From assembly GCA_004297495.1 (NCBI GenBank), contig SCTL01000051.1, forward strand, positions 1 to 16,544: a stretch of DNA of 16,544 nucleotides, given 5' to 3'. The stretch comes from Verrucomicrobiota bacterium (GTDB lineage: Bacteria; Verrucomicrobiota; Verrucomicrobiia; Limisphaerales; JADLHS01). A model generated the notes under the pieces. It was not told the DNA's origin. It saw nothing but the letters and a program-made list of their open reading frames with translations, and ran no database searches. Made by a program: the position numbers and the translations under genes. Of this stretch, positions 1-6,795 are shown one piece after another. Position 1 is the stretch's first letter. Each line of letters starts with the position of its first letter.

Positions 1-1
1 G

Positions 2-1339
2 CCACCACGGAGAAACACCGCAGGCTCGCGTCCACCCTCCGGCCCTCCGGCTGCGCGCAGCTACGAGGACACTTTCGCGAGCAATCCCGGCCGGCTGCGT
101 CCCAACTTGCTCAAGTGGTACGCGGCGCGACCGGCGTTAATCGTGCTGGAGATTTGTTTCGTCTTGTTCGGCCTGTGGTTGCTGCTCCGCGTTCATCCCG
201 TCCCCGGAATTGTGATCCTCGGCGTAATTCCGCTGACGGTGTGGCACACCCTCCGCGATGCGAAACGAAAATTTTATTCCGGCTGCATCAGTCCCGGCAT
301 CATCGTCTCGGCGGAAAAAGATCTGGTGGCGGCGCACACCGATCTGGTTTTCGGCGCGAACGTTTACCGTCCGGCGGTCAAGGTCGTGAAACAACCGCTC
401 GGCAAAATGCTCGGCGGCCCGGCAACAGATGGAATGCGCGTGGCCACCATCGCACTCTACTACGGGCCGGTGCGGGAATTTGCCTGGCGCGATTTCGATC
501 CGGAAGTCGTGAACTGCTTCGTGGACAGCGAGGAGGAAATCGCGCGCGTCTTCGCGTCCATTCCGGAAGCGGAGTGGCAGGAATTGGAAACTTTCATGGC
601 GCAAGTGCCGTTGGATCGCGAGGGACTCTACCGGCTTTGGGGCGGACACCTCACGCAGGACGCAACGCCGTGGTTGAAACGCAAGCCGGTGATCATCGGA
701 TTGTCCGTGCTGGTCGCCCTGGCGGCATTTGCCGGAGCGATGAACCTCCTGACTTGGAGCGCGGACCGGGCGCGCGAACGGCGCGAAGCCACCGCCGCCT
801 CGCGCCCCGCCACGCAAACGCCGCGACCGACCAGGCGAACGGAAACTTCAACTGCGCCAGCCCCGTCAGCGTCTCCAGCCAATCCCACGCGCGAACCGGC
901 GACGACCCCACGCGCGATTCCGGACATGGTGGAACTGGGCGGAAAAGTCGTGACGATCACCAATCTTTCCGGCCACGTCTTTGAGGGCATCAAGTTGATC
1001 AAAGCCGATCCGGGCGGCGTGTATTATCAAGCTGGCATCGGCGGCGGCAGAATCAAGCTGGGCGAACTCGACGAGGAAGTGCTCGCGCAACTCGGCGTGC
1101 CGACCAACTGGCCGGGCGTTGTTTACGCCTCGGCGCGCACGGCAGCGATCACGGCCCGCAGCGCCTCGCCGGTCGGACTCGTGGCGGGCGCCAATGTGTT
1201 GGCGAACTGGACGGGAAAATGGATTCCCGGAACGATCACAGAGGTGAACCCGGCCGGATACGCGGTGATGGTGCAACTTCAAGACGCGCGCTGGAAGCAC
1301 CCGGTCATGCTTTCGACGAACCAGATTCGATTCAAGTGA
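2..1339 (+). CDS. membrane protein of unknown function, probably 5'-partial, with C-terminal beta-barrel-like domains
   Basis: The frame is open from the first complete codon in the window, with no ATG or GTG before a TTG at 107. The codons just before that TTG (about 56-106) read like protein (SYEDTFASNPGRLRPN), so the gene probably starts left of the window; TTG 107 is the alternative start. Counting from that TTG, residues 10-48 form two hydrophobic segments. A soluble domain of about 145 residues follows (FYSGCISPGIIVSAEKDL region), then a third membrane segment at about 194-216 and a Thr/Pro/Ala-rich linker at about 225-272. Residues 275-330 form a small beta-rich domain (VVTITNLSGHVFEGIKL), and 356-408 resemble a Tudor/agenet-like SH3 barrel (VLANWTGKWIPGTITEV). 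The N-terminal half may be DUF3239-like, but that is a memory-based guess. The gene converges on yebC with a 6-base gap. I cannot assign a function. Confidence 0.75.
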   Translation, partial: PPRRNTAGSRPPSGPPAARSYEDTFASNPGRLRPNLLKWYAARPALIVLEICFVLFGLWLLLRVHPVPGIVILGVIPLTVWHTLRDAKRKFYSGCISPGIIVSAEKDLVAAHTDLVFGANVYRPAVKVVKQPLGKMLGGPATDGMRVATIALYYGPVREFAWRDFDPEVVNCFVDSEEEIARVFASIPEAEWQELETFMAQVPLDREGLYRLWGGHLTQDATPWLKRKPVIIGLSVLVALAAFAGAMNLLTWSADRARERREATAASRPATQTPRPTRRTETSTAPAPSASPANPTREPATTPRAIPDMVELGGKVVTITNLSGHVFEGIKLIKADPGGVYYQAGIGGGRIKLGELDEEVLAQLGVPTNWPGVVYASARTAAITARSASPVGLVAGANVLANWTGKWIPGTITEVNPAGYAVMVQLQDARWKHPVMLSTNQIRFK

Positions 1340-1345
1340 CCTATT

Positions 1346-2077
1346 TTACTTGATCGCCGCCCAGACGCGATGCACGTCGTCGTGCTCGTCCAGTTCGTGC
1401 AGAAATTCGCCGACGTCATTCTTCTGCGCTTCGGTGAGTTCGGGAAATTGTTTCGGCACGTAACCCAATTCGCTCGTCACGACGGTCCACCCGTTCGACG
1501 AAAGCCATTTGGCCACCGAAGCCACGGAAGCACGGTCGCAGATAAATTTCGCGCCGGCTGCGCCCTCGGGAATGTCATCGTTCTGCTCCGACGTGAGCGG
1601 CTCGACTTCGTTCGCGCCCGCCTCGATGGCCGCGCCTTCACGATCCACGTTCGCATCAGGATGATGCGCTTCAACGAGGCCGACGTGATCGAACAAAAAC
1701 TTGTTGCTGCCCGCCGTGCCGAGCACGCCTTTCTTGAAGAGCACGCGCACTTCCGGCGCGGTGCGGTTCACGTTGTCCGTGTAAACTTCCACGATGACCG
1801 GCACGTTGTGCGGCGCTTTGCCCTCGAAGACCACGTGCTCCATGACGAGTTTCTCGTCGCCGATGCCCGCGCCCTTGTTGATGGCGCGTTGGATCGCGTC
1901 CTTGTTCACGCTCTCCTTCTTCGCCTTCTCGACGGCAGTGAACAGGCGTGGATTCATCGCCGGATCCGCTCCGCCCATTTTGGCGGCGACGGAAATTTCG
2001 CGAACAAGTTTGCTGGTCGTGCGGCCTTTCTTGAGGCCGGCGACCAGGCGTTTGGCATGTAACCATTGACGTCCCAT
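1346..2077 (-). CDS. YebC/PmpR (TACO1) family protein, YeeN-like subtype
   Basis: The 243-residue protein matches the YebC/TACO1 family along its whole length. The N-terminal region (GRTTSKLVREISVAAKMGG) leads into the conserved NPRLFTAVEKAK and KDAIQRAINKGAG helices. The middle domain has VPVIVEVYTDNVNRTAPEVR and a G-rich KGVLGTAGSNKFLFDH stretch, and the C-terminal part ends in the usual acidic LHELDEHDDVHRVW region. Family members bind DNA as regulators (PmpR) or help ribosomes through difficult peptide motifs (TACO1 and recent YebC work). The N-terminus reads MGRQWLHAKR rather than the MAGHSKW of classical YebC, which is closer to E. coli YeeN. The ATG at 2077 has no clear Shine-Dalgarno but has a -10-like TAGTCT six bases upstream. 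The gene is monocistronic and convergent with the gene to its left. Confidence 0.93.
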   Translation of the reverse strand: MGRQWLHAKRLVAGLKKGRTTSKLVREISVAAKMGGADPAMNPRLFTAVEKAKKESVNKDAIQRAINKGAGIGDEKLVMEHVVFEGKAPHNVPVIVEVYTDNVNRTAPEVRVLFKKGVLGTAGSNKFLFDHVGLVEAHHPDANVDREGAAIEAGANEVEPLTSEQNDDIPEGAAGAKFICDRASVASVAKWLSSNGWTVVTSELGYVPKQFPELTEAQKNDVGEFLHELDEHDDVHRVWAAIK

Positions 2078-2083
2078 GACGAA

Positions 2084-2089
2084 AGACTA
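2084..2089 (-). promoter_or_regulatory. possible -10 hexamer directly before the yebC-like start
   Basis: On the minus strand TAGTCT ends six bases before the ATG at 2077. With usual spacing, transcription would start at or next to the A of the ATG, giving a leaderless mRNA. No convincing -35 hexamer lies at the expected distance, so this site is weak by itself. It is listed because other genes in the window show the same -10 to start distance. Confidence 0.3.
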
Positions 2090-2195
2090 ACAGGATTCCC
2101 CGCGCGCTGACCAGTCTGGATGAAGTGAATGGAGCGAACGCCACCTGCTCACGGGAGAACTGGGCGGACGAAGTTGAAGCGTTGCCGCCATCATT

Positions 2196-2270
2196 CTCAC
2201 GCAAAGGGCACGAAGGACGCAAAGGATATGAAAACATTTTCCTTGGCGGTCTTTGCGCCCTTTGCGTGAG
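2196..2270. repeat. inverted repeat of CGCAAAGG type between yebC and ubiA
   Basis: Two 30-base arms (2196-2225 and 2241-2270) are inverted copies with a 15-base loop. The outer 14 bases, CTCACGCAAAGGGC, pair perfectly, and the inner 16 carry about five mismatches. The arms are made of CGCAAAGG-like 8-9 base units. The element fills much of the 216-base gap between two minus-strand genes, 23 bases past the ubiA stop, so it could act as a terminator-like hairpin although no U-tract follows. The rest of the gap shows nothing beyond the putative yebC -10. Confidence 0.8.
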
Positions 2271-2293
2271 GTTGCACCCTTATTCAAAACGTT

Positions 2294-3220
2294 CTAACGC
2301 AAACGGAATCCGCCTTTGAAAATCACCTCGGCGGCGACCACGGCGAGAAACACCATGCTCACCACCGCGTTGAGCCGGAAGAACGCGAGGTTGATCCAGT
2401 TCAAACTGCGCCGTCGCGCGATCCAATGTTCCATCATCAGGCAGCCCGCGATGATGAACCAGCCAATGAGATACGCGAGTTTGAAGCGGCACAGGAATCC
2501 GAATCCAAAAAGCAGTCCGCACAAAATCAGATGCGCGAGAAACGCGGCGGCCAGCGCGTTCTTCGGTCCCCACGCCACGACCAGCGAGCGCAGCCCGTGA
2601 GATTTGTCGAACTCGTAATCCTGCAACGCGTAAATGATGTCGAAGCCCACGAGCCACAACACGACGGCGACGGCCAGCGTGAGCATTTGCAGAATTTCCA
2701 GCGGCGAAACTTCCGCGCCCTTCACCGCCAGCCACGCGCCGACCGGCGCCAGCGCGAGCGCGACGCCGAGAAAGACGTGCGTGTAATCCGTGAATCGTTT
2801 GGTGAGCGAGTAAAAACAAATCACCACCAGCGCCACCGGCGAGAGCCAGAAGCAAAGCGGGTTCAGAAAGTAACTCGCAGCAACCAGTCCCGCGCCGGAG
2901 ACACCGCAAAGCAGAACCGCGCTCGCCAGCGAAACGCTGCCCGCGGGCAAATGCCGGCTGGCTGTGCGCGGATTCAATGCGTCGAACTTGCGGTCCGCGA
3001 TCCGGTTGAACGCCATCGCGCAAGTCCGCGCGCAAACCATCGCGGCGAGGATCAGCAGGAAAGTTTTCCAACCCGGCCAGCCGCGATTCTCGCGCGCCGC
3101 GATGAGCATCGCCGCCAGCGCAAAGGGCAGGGCGAAGATCGTGTGCGAGAACCGCACGAAGCCGCCCCATTTCTTCAGCGAGGATAGAGGATTGAAGATG
3201 GAGGATGGCGCGGCGCTCAT
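2294..3220 (-). CDS. ubiA: UbiA-family prenyltransferase (4-hydroxybenzoate or MqnP-like)
   Basis: This 308-residue integral membrane protein belongs to the UbiA prenyltransferase superfamily. It would attach a polyprenyl chain to an aromatic acid in quinone synthesis. The first Mg-diphosphate motif NxxxDxxxD is N72-R-I-A-D76-R-K-F-D80. The second aspartate-rich motif lies at D194-D201-D205 (DIIYALQDYEFD). A YSLTKRFT motif at 137-144 precedes further membrane segments. The gene lies 56 bases downstream of ubiX on the same strand, probably as an operon. The pair fits either 4-hydroxybenzoate processing or the futalosine (Mqn) menaquinone route with a UbiA-like MqnP; the sequence alone does not decide. 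The N-terminal residues SSIFNPLSS are encoded by the left arm of a heptad repeat, so the original start may have been elsewhere. Confidence 0.93.
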   Translation of the reverse strand: MSAAPSSIFNPLSSLKKWGGFVRFSHTIFALPFALAAMLIAARENRGWPGWKTFLLILAAMVCARTCAMAFNRIADRKFDALNPRTASRHLPAGSVSLASAVLLCGVSGAGLVAASYFLNPLCFWLSPVALVVICFYSLTKRFTDYTHVFLGVALALAPVGAWLAVKGAEVSPLEILQMLTLAVAVVLWLVGFDIIYALQDYEFDKSHGLRSLVVAWGPKNALAAAFLAHLILCGLLFGFGFLCRFKLAYLIGWFIIAGCLMMEHWIARRRSLNWINLAFFRLNAVVSMVFLAVVAAEVIFKGGFRLR

Positions 3221-3276
3221 GCTGAAATTGGATACTGCCGTTGTCTTTCCATCCTCAATCTTCCATTTTCCATCCT
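3180..3276. repeat. inverted heptad repeat (GAGGATN units) spanning the ubiX-ubiA junction
   Basis: The left arm has four 7-base units in strict phase: GAGGATA, GAGGATT, GAAGATG, GAGGATG (3180-3207). The right arm is the inverted counterpart: CCATCCT, CAATCTT, CCATTTT, CCATCCT (3249-3276). Over 29 bases the arms pair with about five mismatches. The ubiA start codon (3218-3220) lies in the loop. The left arm encodes UbiA residues of about 5-14, and the right arm ends one base before the TAG stop codon of ubiX. A TTGAGG within the right arm on the minus strand could serve as a -35 for ubiA, but this is speculative. Confidence 0.85.
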
Positions 3277-3834
3277 CTACTCTTTCTCCTCCGTCCAGCG
3301 CGGCGCGAGTTGGTTCGGCACACCGAGATGATCGAGCACGCGGGCGACAACCGTATCGGCCAATTCAGTCGCGGTCTTCGCGCCGGAATAATAGCTGGGA
3401 TTCGCCGGCAGAATCGTCGCGCCCGCTAGCAACAGCAGTTCAAAGTTTTTGACGTGAATCAAACTGAGCGGCGTTTCGCGCGGGACGAGGATTAGCTTTT
3501 TCTTTTCCTTCAACACCACGTCCGCCGCGCGCAGCAAGACGTCTTCGCTGTAACCGTGCGCGATGCGACCCAGCGTGCCCATCGTGCAGGGAATCACCAC
3601 CATGGCGTCCGGCGGATTCGAGCCGCTGGCGAAGGGTGCGTTCATGCTTTTCAACCCGTGCGATTTCACGCCGGCGGGCAGGCGCAGGCCGCCGGGCAGT
3701 TCCTCGGCGATGACCTGTTGCGCGTAGTTGCTCTGCACGACGTGGAGTTCGTGCTGGCGCGGGTCGAGATTGTCGAGCAGGCGTTGCGCGTAAAGCGCGC
3801 CGCTGGCTCCGGTGATGGCGACGAGAATTTTCAA
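3277..3834 (-). CDS. ubiX: UbiX-family flavin prenyltransferase
   Basis: UbiX joins dimethylallyl phosphate to FMN to make prenylated FMN, the cofactor of UbiD-type decarboxylases. With a TTG start at 3834 the protein is 185 residues, normal for the family, and begins directly with the strand and FMN loop KILVAITGASGALYAQ. Other hallmarks are VVIPCTMGTLGRIAHGYSED (FMN/phosphate binding) and KKKLILVPRETPLS (the conserved RET-PL motif). An in-frame ATG at 4005 would add 57 residues with no family resemblance and overlap the start of the divergent gene, so I reject it. No strong ribosome binding site precedes the TTG. The gene is followed after 56 bases by ubiA. No UbiD homologue lies in the window. 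Confidence 0.92.
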   Translation of the reverse strand: MKILVAITGASGALYAQRLLDNLDPRQHELHVVQSNYAQQVIAEELPGGLRLPAGVKSHGLKSMNAPFASGSNPPDAMVVIPCTMGTLGRIAHGYSEDVLLRAADVVLKEKKKLILVPRETPLSLIHVKNFELLLLAGATILPANPSYYSGAKTATELADTVVARVLDHLGVPNQLAPRWTEEKE

Positions 3835-3908
3835 GCGTTGGGCGGACCGGTTGCCGGTTCGCCGGCAAATGATGGCGCGACCGCCGCGCTTTGCAATTTT
3901 GTTTTGGC

Positions 3909-3936
3909 TTTTGTGACCGGCGCGTTTCCGTAGATT
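3909..3936 (+). promoter_or_regulatory. possible promoter of the GT-C/TPR gene, with -10 next to the start codon
   Basis: TAGATT at 3931-3936 is a good -10 match and ends seven bases before the ATG at 3944. A poor -35 (TTTTGT, 3909-3914) lies 16 bases upstream of it. Initiation about seven bases after the -10 would place the first transcribed base at the ATG. It lies in the divergent gap between ubiX (3834) and this gene. Confidence 0.4.
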
Positions 3937-3943
3937 GCCGCCG

Positions 3944-6565
3944 ATGGATTCCGAATCAAACCGGCAATGGCGCTGGGCCGCCGCGCTCGCACTCGCCGTA
4001 ATCACGCTGGCGGTTTACGCGCCGGTCGCGGGATTTGGCTTCGTGACTTACGACGACGAAGCCTACGTGCAACTCAACCCGCACGTGCAAGGCGGCGTGA
4101 GTTGGGAAAAAATCGGCTGGGCCTTCACGCATTCCTATGCGGCGAACTGGCATCCGCTCACGTGGATTTCCCACATGCTCGACTGCCAGTTTTTCGGCAA
4201 CGACGCCGGCGCGCATCATCTCGTCAACGTCGCGCTGCACACCGCCAATGCGCTTTTACTTTTCTTGCTGCTGCTGCGATTGACGCGCGCCGAGTGGCCG
4301 AGTCTGGCGGTCGCGGCGTTGTTCGCGCTGCATCCCGCGCACGTGGAATCCGTGGCGTGGATTTCCGAACGCAAGGACGTGCTCAGCACGTTCTTCGTGC
4401 TGCTCGCGCTCGGCGCGCATGTCAGATGCGTGACGAGTGACGGGTGGCGGGTGACGAGCGATGCCGCCATCTCGTCACCCGTCACTCGTCACCCGTCACG
4501 TCATTATTGGCTCGCGCTGCTTTTCTTCGCCCTGAGTCTGTTGAGCAAGGGCATGTACGTGACGCTGCCGTTCGTGCTGCTGCTGCTCGACTACTGGCCG
4601 CTCGGGAGAATCAGTCCAAAGTCTGAAGTCCAAAGTCTGAAGTCCAAAGTCCAAAGCCCCGCGTCCGAGGACGATGCCGGAGTGTTCGACTCTCAACTCT
4701 CAACCTTCAACTCTCAACTTTCCCGCTGGCGTCCGTTCCTCGTGGAAAAAATTCCGTTCTTCCTGCTCTCGCTGGCGGCGAGCATCGCCACGTTTGTCGC
4801 GCAAAAAACCGGCGGCGCGGTGGTGGAGGTGACAAGTCTTTCGCTCTCCGCGCGACTGGCCAACGCCGTCGTCGCTTACGCGCGCTACCTCGGCCATTTG
4901 TTCTGGCCGGTGGATTTGGCGGCAATTTATCCGCTACCGAAGGCGTGGCCCGGCTGGCAAATCGGTGGCGCAGTCCTTTTGCTCGTGGCGATTTCGTTCG
5001 TCGTGGTGAAAGCCGCGCGCACCCGGCCGTTTCTGCCGGTGGGCTGGGCTTGGTTTCTGGGCACGCTCGTGCCCGTCGTCGGCCTCGTGCAAGTGGGCAG
5101 CACTTCCATGGCGGATCGTTACACCTATTTTTCCTACATCGGCCTGTTCATCGCGCTGGTGTGGCTCGCGGCGGAATGGTTTGCCCGCCATCGCGCCGCA
5201 CGCGTGCCGGGCGGAATCGCCGCGCTGCTGCTGCTCGTCGCGTGCGCGTGGCTCACGAGCCGGCAGATCGGTTTCTGGAGCGACAGCTACGCGCTGTTCA
5301 ATCGCGCCGTGACCGTGACACGCGACAACGCGCAGGCGCATTGCAACCTCGGTTATCTCTACGAGGCGGACAATCAGCTCGAACGAGCGCGCACGAATTA
5401 CGCCGAGGCGGTGCGGCTCAATCCCCGCGACCCAGAATCCCGGATGTCGCTCGGCGTGGTGCTGGCGCGGCTCGGCCAGACGAATCTCGCGCGCGAACAT
5501 CTCGACCTCTCGATGGGCTGGCAGCTCGACACGCTCCGCGATCATCCGAAATCGGCGAAAGCCTTCAACAGCCTCGGCGTGGCCCTCAGCGCGCTGGGCG
5601 AATTCGCGGATGCCGTGGATGCCTACGCGAAAGCCGCGAGTCTCGATCCGGAGGATTTTGTTTTTCGCAACAATCTCGGCGTCGCGTTCGCGCGCACCGG
5701 CGACTTGAACAAAGCGATCGCCACGCATCGCGAGGTGACGCGCCGGAATCCGAACTTTGCGAAAGCCTGGTGCAATCTCGGCGCGGAACTCGTCACCGCG
5801 GGCCAGATCGAGGAAGCGATTCCGTGTCTCGAACGCGCCGTGCAACTCGACGCGAAGTACGCCGAGGCTTGGAGCAATCTCGGCGGCGCGCTCGCGCGGC
5901 GTGGTGATCACGCGACAGCGATCCAGAGTTACGAAACCGCGTTGCAGCTCGATCCCAAGTTGGGCAAGGCGCATTTGAACCTCGGCCTCTCGCTGCAAAA
6001 ACTTGGACGGCTGGACGACGCGCTCCAGCATTTTCGCGAAGCGGTGCGGCTTGAACCCGCGAATCAGGATGCGCGCTACAATCTCGGTCGCAGCCTGCTG
6101 CTGCGTGGCGATGCCGCCGGCGCGGCGACGGAACTGGAAACTTTGTTGAAGACGTCGCCGGAGAATGCCCCGGGCCATTTGTATCTCGGCCAGGCTTGCG
6201 CGGCGTTGCGGCAATTTGATTGCGCGCTGATGCACTTGCGCGAGGCATTGCGCTTGCGGCCCGAGTGGCCCGAGGCGGCGGGCGCGCTCGCCTGGAATCT
6301 GGCCACTGCTCCCGAGCCACAATTCCGCAACGGCGACGAGGCCGTGGCGCTCGTGGAAAAGATTTCCCGCGTGACCGACGCCCGTCAGCCCGCATTGCTG
6401 GACGCACTGGCCGCCGCTTACGCCGAGACCGGGCGCTTCGATGACGCCGTGAGCGCGGCGCAACAGGCGCTGGCGGCGGCGAAACAACTCGGGCAAACCG
6501 ACCTCGCGGCGCGGTTGGAACAGCGGATTGCGCTCTATCAATCACACCAGCCGTTTCGGCAGTGA
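3944..6565 (+). CDS. TMTC-like GT-C membrane protein with C-terminal TPR repeats
   Basis: The 873-residue protein has an N-terminal multi-pass membrane half and a TPR half. The first loop carries the acidic pair in FVTYDDEAYV (residues 33-42), the usual site of GT-C catalytic acids. It is followed by NWHPLTWISHMLD (68-80), HHLVNVALHTANALLLF, and LHPAHVESVAWISERKDVLS (129-148), all typical of the TMTC/DUF1736-like family. At least ten hydrophobic segments run to about residue 437. From about 464 onward 34-residue TPR units repeat (for example AWSNLGGALARRGDHATAIQ) to about 845. Eukaryotic TMTCs are O-mannosyltransferases; a glycosyl transfer role here is inferred. I prefer ATG 3944 over TTG 3935. 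Three heptad repeat arrays lie in frame at residues of about 163-186, 224-240 and 249-260, apparently enlarging two loops between membrane segments. Confidence 0.88.
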   Translation: MDSESNRQWRWAAALALAVITLAVYAPVAGFGFVTYDDEAYVQLNPHVQGGVSWEKIGWAFTHSYAANWHPLTWISHMLDCQFFGNDAGAHHLVNVALHTANALLLFLLLLRLTRAEWPSLAVAALFALHPAHVESVAWISERKDVLSTFFVLLALGAHVRCVTSDGWRVTSDAAISSPVTRHPSRHYWLALLFFALSLLSKGMYVTLPFVLLLLDYWPLGRISPKSEVQSLKSKVQSPASEDDAGVFDSQLSTFNSQLSRWRPFLVEKIPFFLLSLAASIATFVAQKTGGAVVEVTSLSLSARLANAVVAYARYLGHLFWPVDLAAIYPLPKAWPGWQIGGAVLLLVAISFVVVKAARTRPFLPVGWAWFLGTLVPVVGLVQVGSTSMADRYTYFSYIGLFIALVWLAAEWFARHRAARVPGGIAALLLLVACAWLTSRQIGFWSDSYALFNRAVTVTRDNAQAHCNLGYLYEADNQLERARTNYAEAVRLNPRDPESRMSLGVVLARLGQTNLAREHLDLSMGWQLDTLRDHPKSAKAFNSLGVALSALGEFADAVDAYAKAASLDPEDFVFRNNLGVAFARTGDLNKAIATHREVTRRNPNFAKAWCNLGAELVTAGQIEEAIPCLERAVQLDAKYAEAWSNLGGALARRGDHATAIQSYETALQLDPKLGKAHLNLGLSLQKLGRLDDALQHFREAVRLEPANQDARYNLGRSLLLRGDAAGAATELETLLKTSPENAPGHLYLGQACAALRQFDCALMHLREALRLRPEWPEAAGALAWNLATAPEPQFRNGDEAVALVEKISRVTDARQPALLDALAAAYAETGRFDDAVSAAQQALAAAKQLGQTDLAARLEQRIALYQSHQPFRQ
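4429..4500. repeat. inverted heptad repeat (GTGACGG units) inside the GT-C/TPR gene
   Basis: The left arm reads GTGACGA, GTGACGG, GTGGCGG, GTGACGA from 4430. The right arm reads CTCGTCA, CCCGTCA, CTCGTCA, CCCGTCA from 4471. The 30-base arms (4429-4458 and 4471-4500) pair with three mismatches around a 12-base loop. The element stays in frame and encodes 24 residues, including VTSDGWRVTSDAAI, between two membrane segments. Three heptads equal seven codons, so the peptide itself repeats every seven residues. Confidence 0.9.
4613..4661. repeat. direct heptad array (AGTCCAA/AGTCTGA units) inside the GT-C/TPR gene
   Basis: Seven consecutive 7-base units run AGTCCAA, AGTCTGA, AGTCCAA, AGTCTGA, AGTCCAA, AGTCCAA, AGCCCCG without a phase break. 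The array is in frame and encodes a Ser/Lys/Val-rich peptide with a seven-residue period (SPKSEVQ, SLKSKVQ, SP). It follows the conserved LLLLDYWPLGR segment, at the start of a hydrophilic loop. Confidence 0.9.
4688..4722. repeat. direct heptad array (AACTCTC units) inside the GT-C/TPR gene
   Basis: Five units run GACTCTC, AACTCTC, AACCTTC, AACTCTC, AACTTTC. The array is in frame and encodes DSQLSTFNSQLS, again with a seven-residue period. The next residues (RWRPFLVEKIPFF) look like the normal family sequence. The unit shares the pattern AACnyyC with the intergenic AACATTC elements elsewhere in the window. Confidence 0.85.
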
Positions 6566-6623
6566 GCCGTGATGAGATTTCAACAGGAGAGAACGGAGGA
6601 CGCGGAGATCGGGAAGCCGGGAG

Positions 6624-6717
6624 GGAAACATTCAACATTCAACGCCGAACACCCAAGCGAAACGAATCCACGAGAACTTCGATGTTGGGCGTTGAATGTT
6701 GAATGTTGAATGTTTCC
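6624..6717. repeat. inverted heptad repeat, AACATTC family, copy 1
   Basis: The left arm runs from GGA into AACATTC, AACATTC, AACGCCG, AACACCC (6627-6654). The right arm is GATGTTG, GGCGTTG, AATGTTG, AATGTTG, AATGTTT (6681-6715) and ends in CC. The outer bases GGAAACATTCAACATTCAAC pair perfectly. It lies in the 230-base gap (6566-6795) between the GT-C/TPR gene and the amidase gene. The rest of that gap holds only the putative amidase promoter; I see no gene there. Confidence 0.9.
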
Positions 6718-6761
6718 TTAAATAACCGCCTCGGTTCACGCCCGGTCACAAAAACGTTGGC

Positions 6762-6789
6762 TTGAGTCGCGGTTGCTCGTTCGCACAAT
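6762..6789 (+). promoter_or_regulatory. predicted amidase promoter with start-proximal -10
   Basis: TTGAGT (6762-6767) and CACAAT (6784-6789) are separated by 16 bases. The -10 ends six bases before the GTG start at 6796. Initiation seven bases after the -10 falls on the first base of the GTG, so the transcript would be leaderless. No Shine-Dalgarno precedes the start. Confidence 0.5.
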
Positions 6790-6795
6790 GTCGCC

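Noticed and set aside
3277..4005. Longer UbiX starting at ATG 4005
   Set aside because: The added residues do not resemble UbiX and would overlap the start and promoter of the divergent gene. TTG 3834 gives the normal family length.
4429..4722. CRISPR-like array
   Set aside because: Units are seven bases long without spacers, so this is a simple tandem repeat.
4429..4722. Assembly error or frameshift in the GT-C/TPR gene
   Set aside because: The frame stays open through all three arrays and the conserved membrane segments resume in the same frame after each.
4934..6541. A 535-codon open frame on the minus strand
   Set aside because: It lies antisense to the clear TPR repeats and has no domain pattern of its own.
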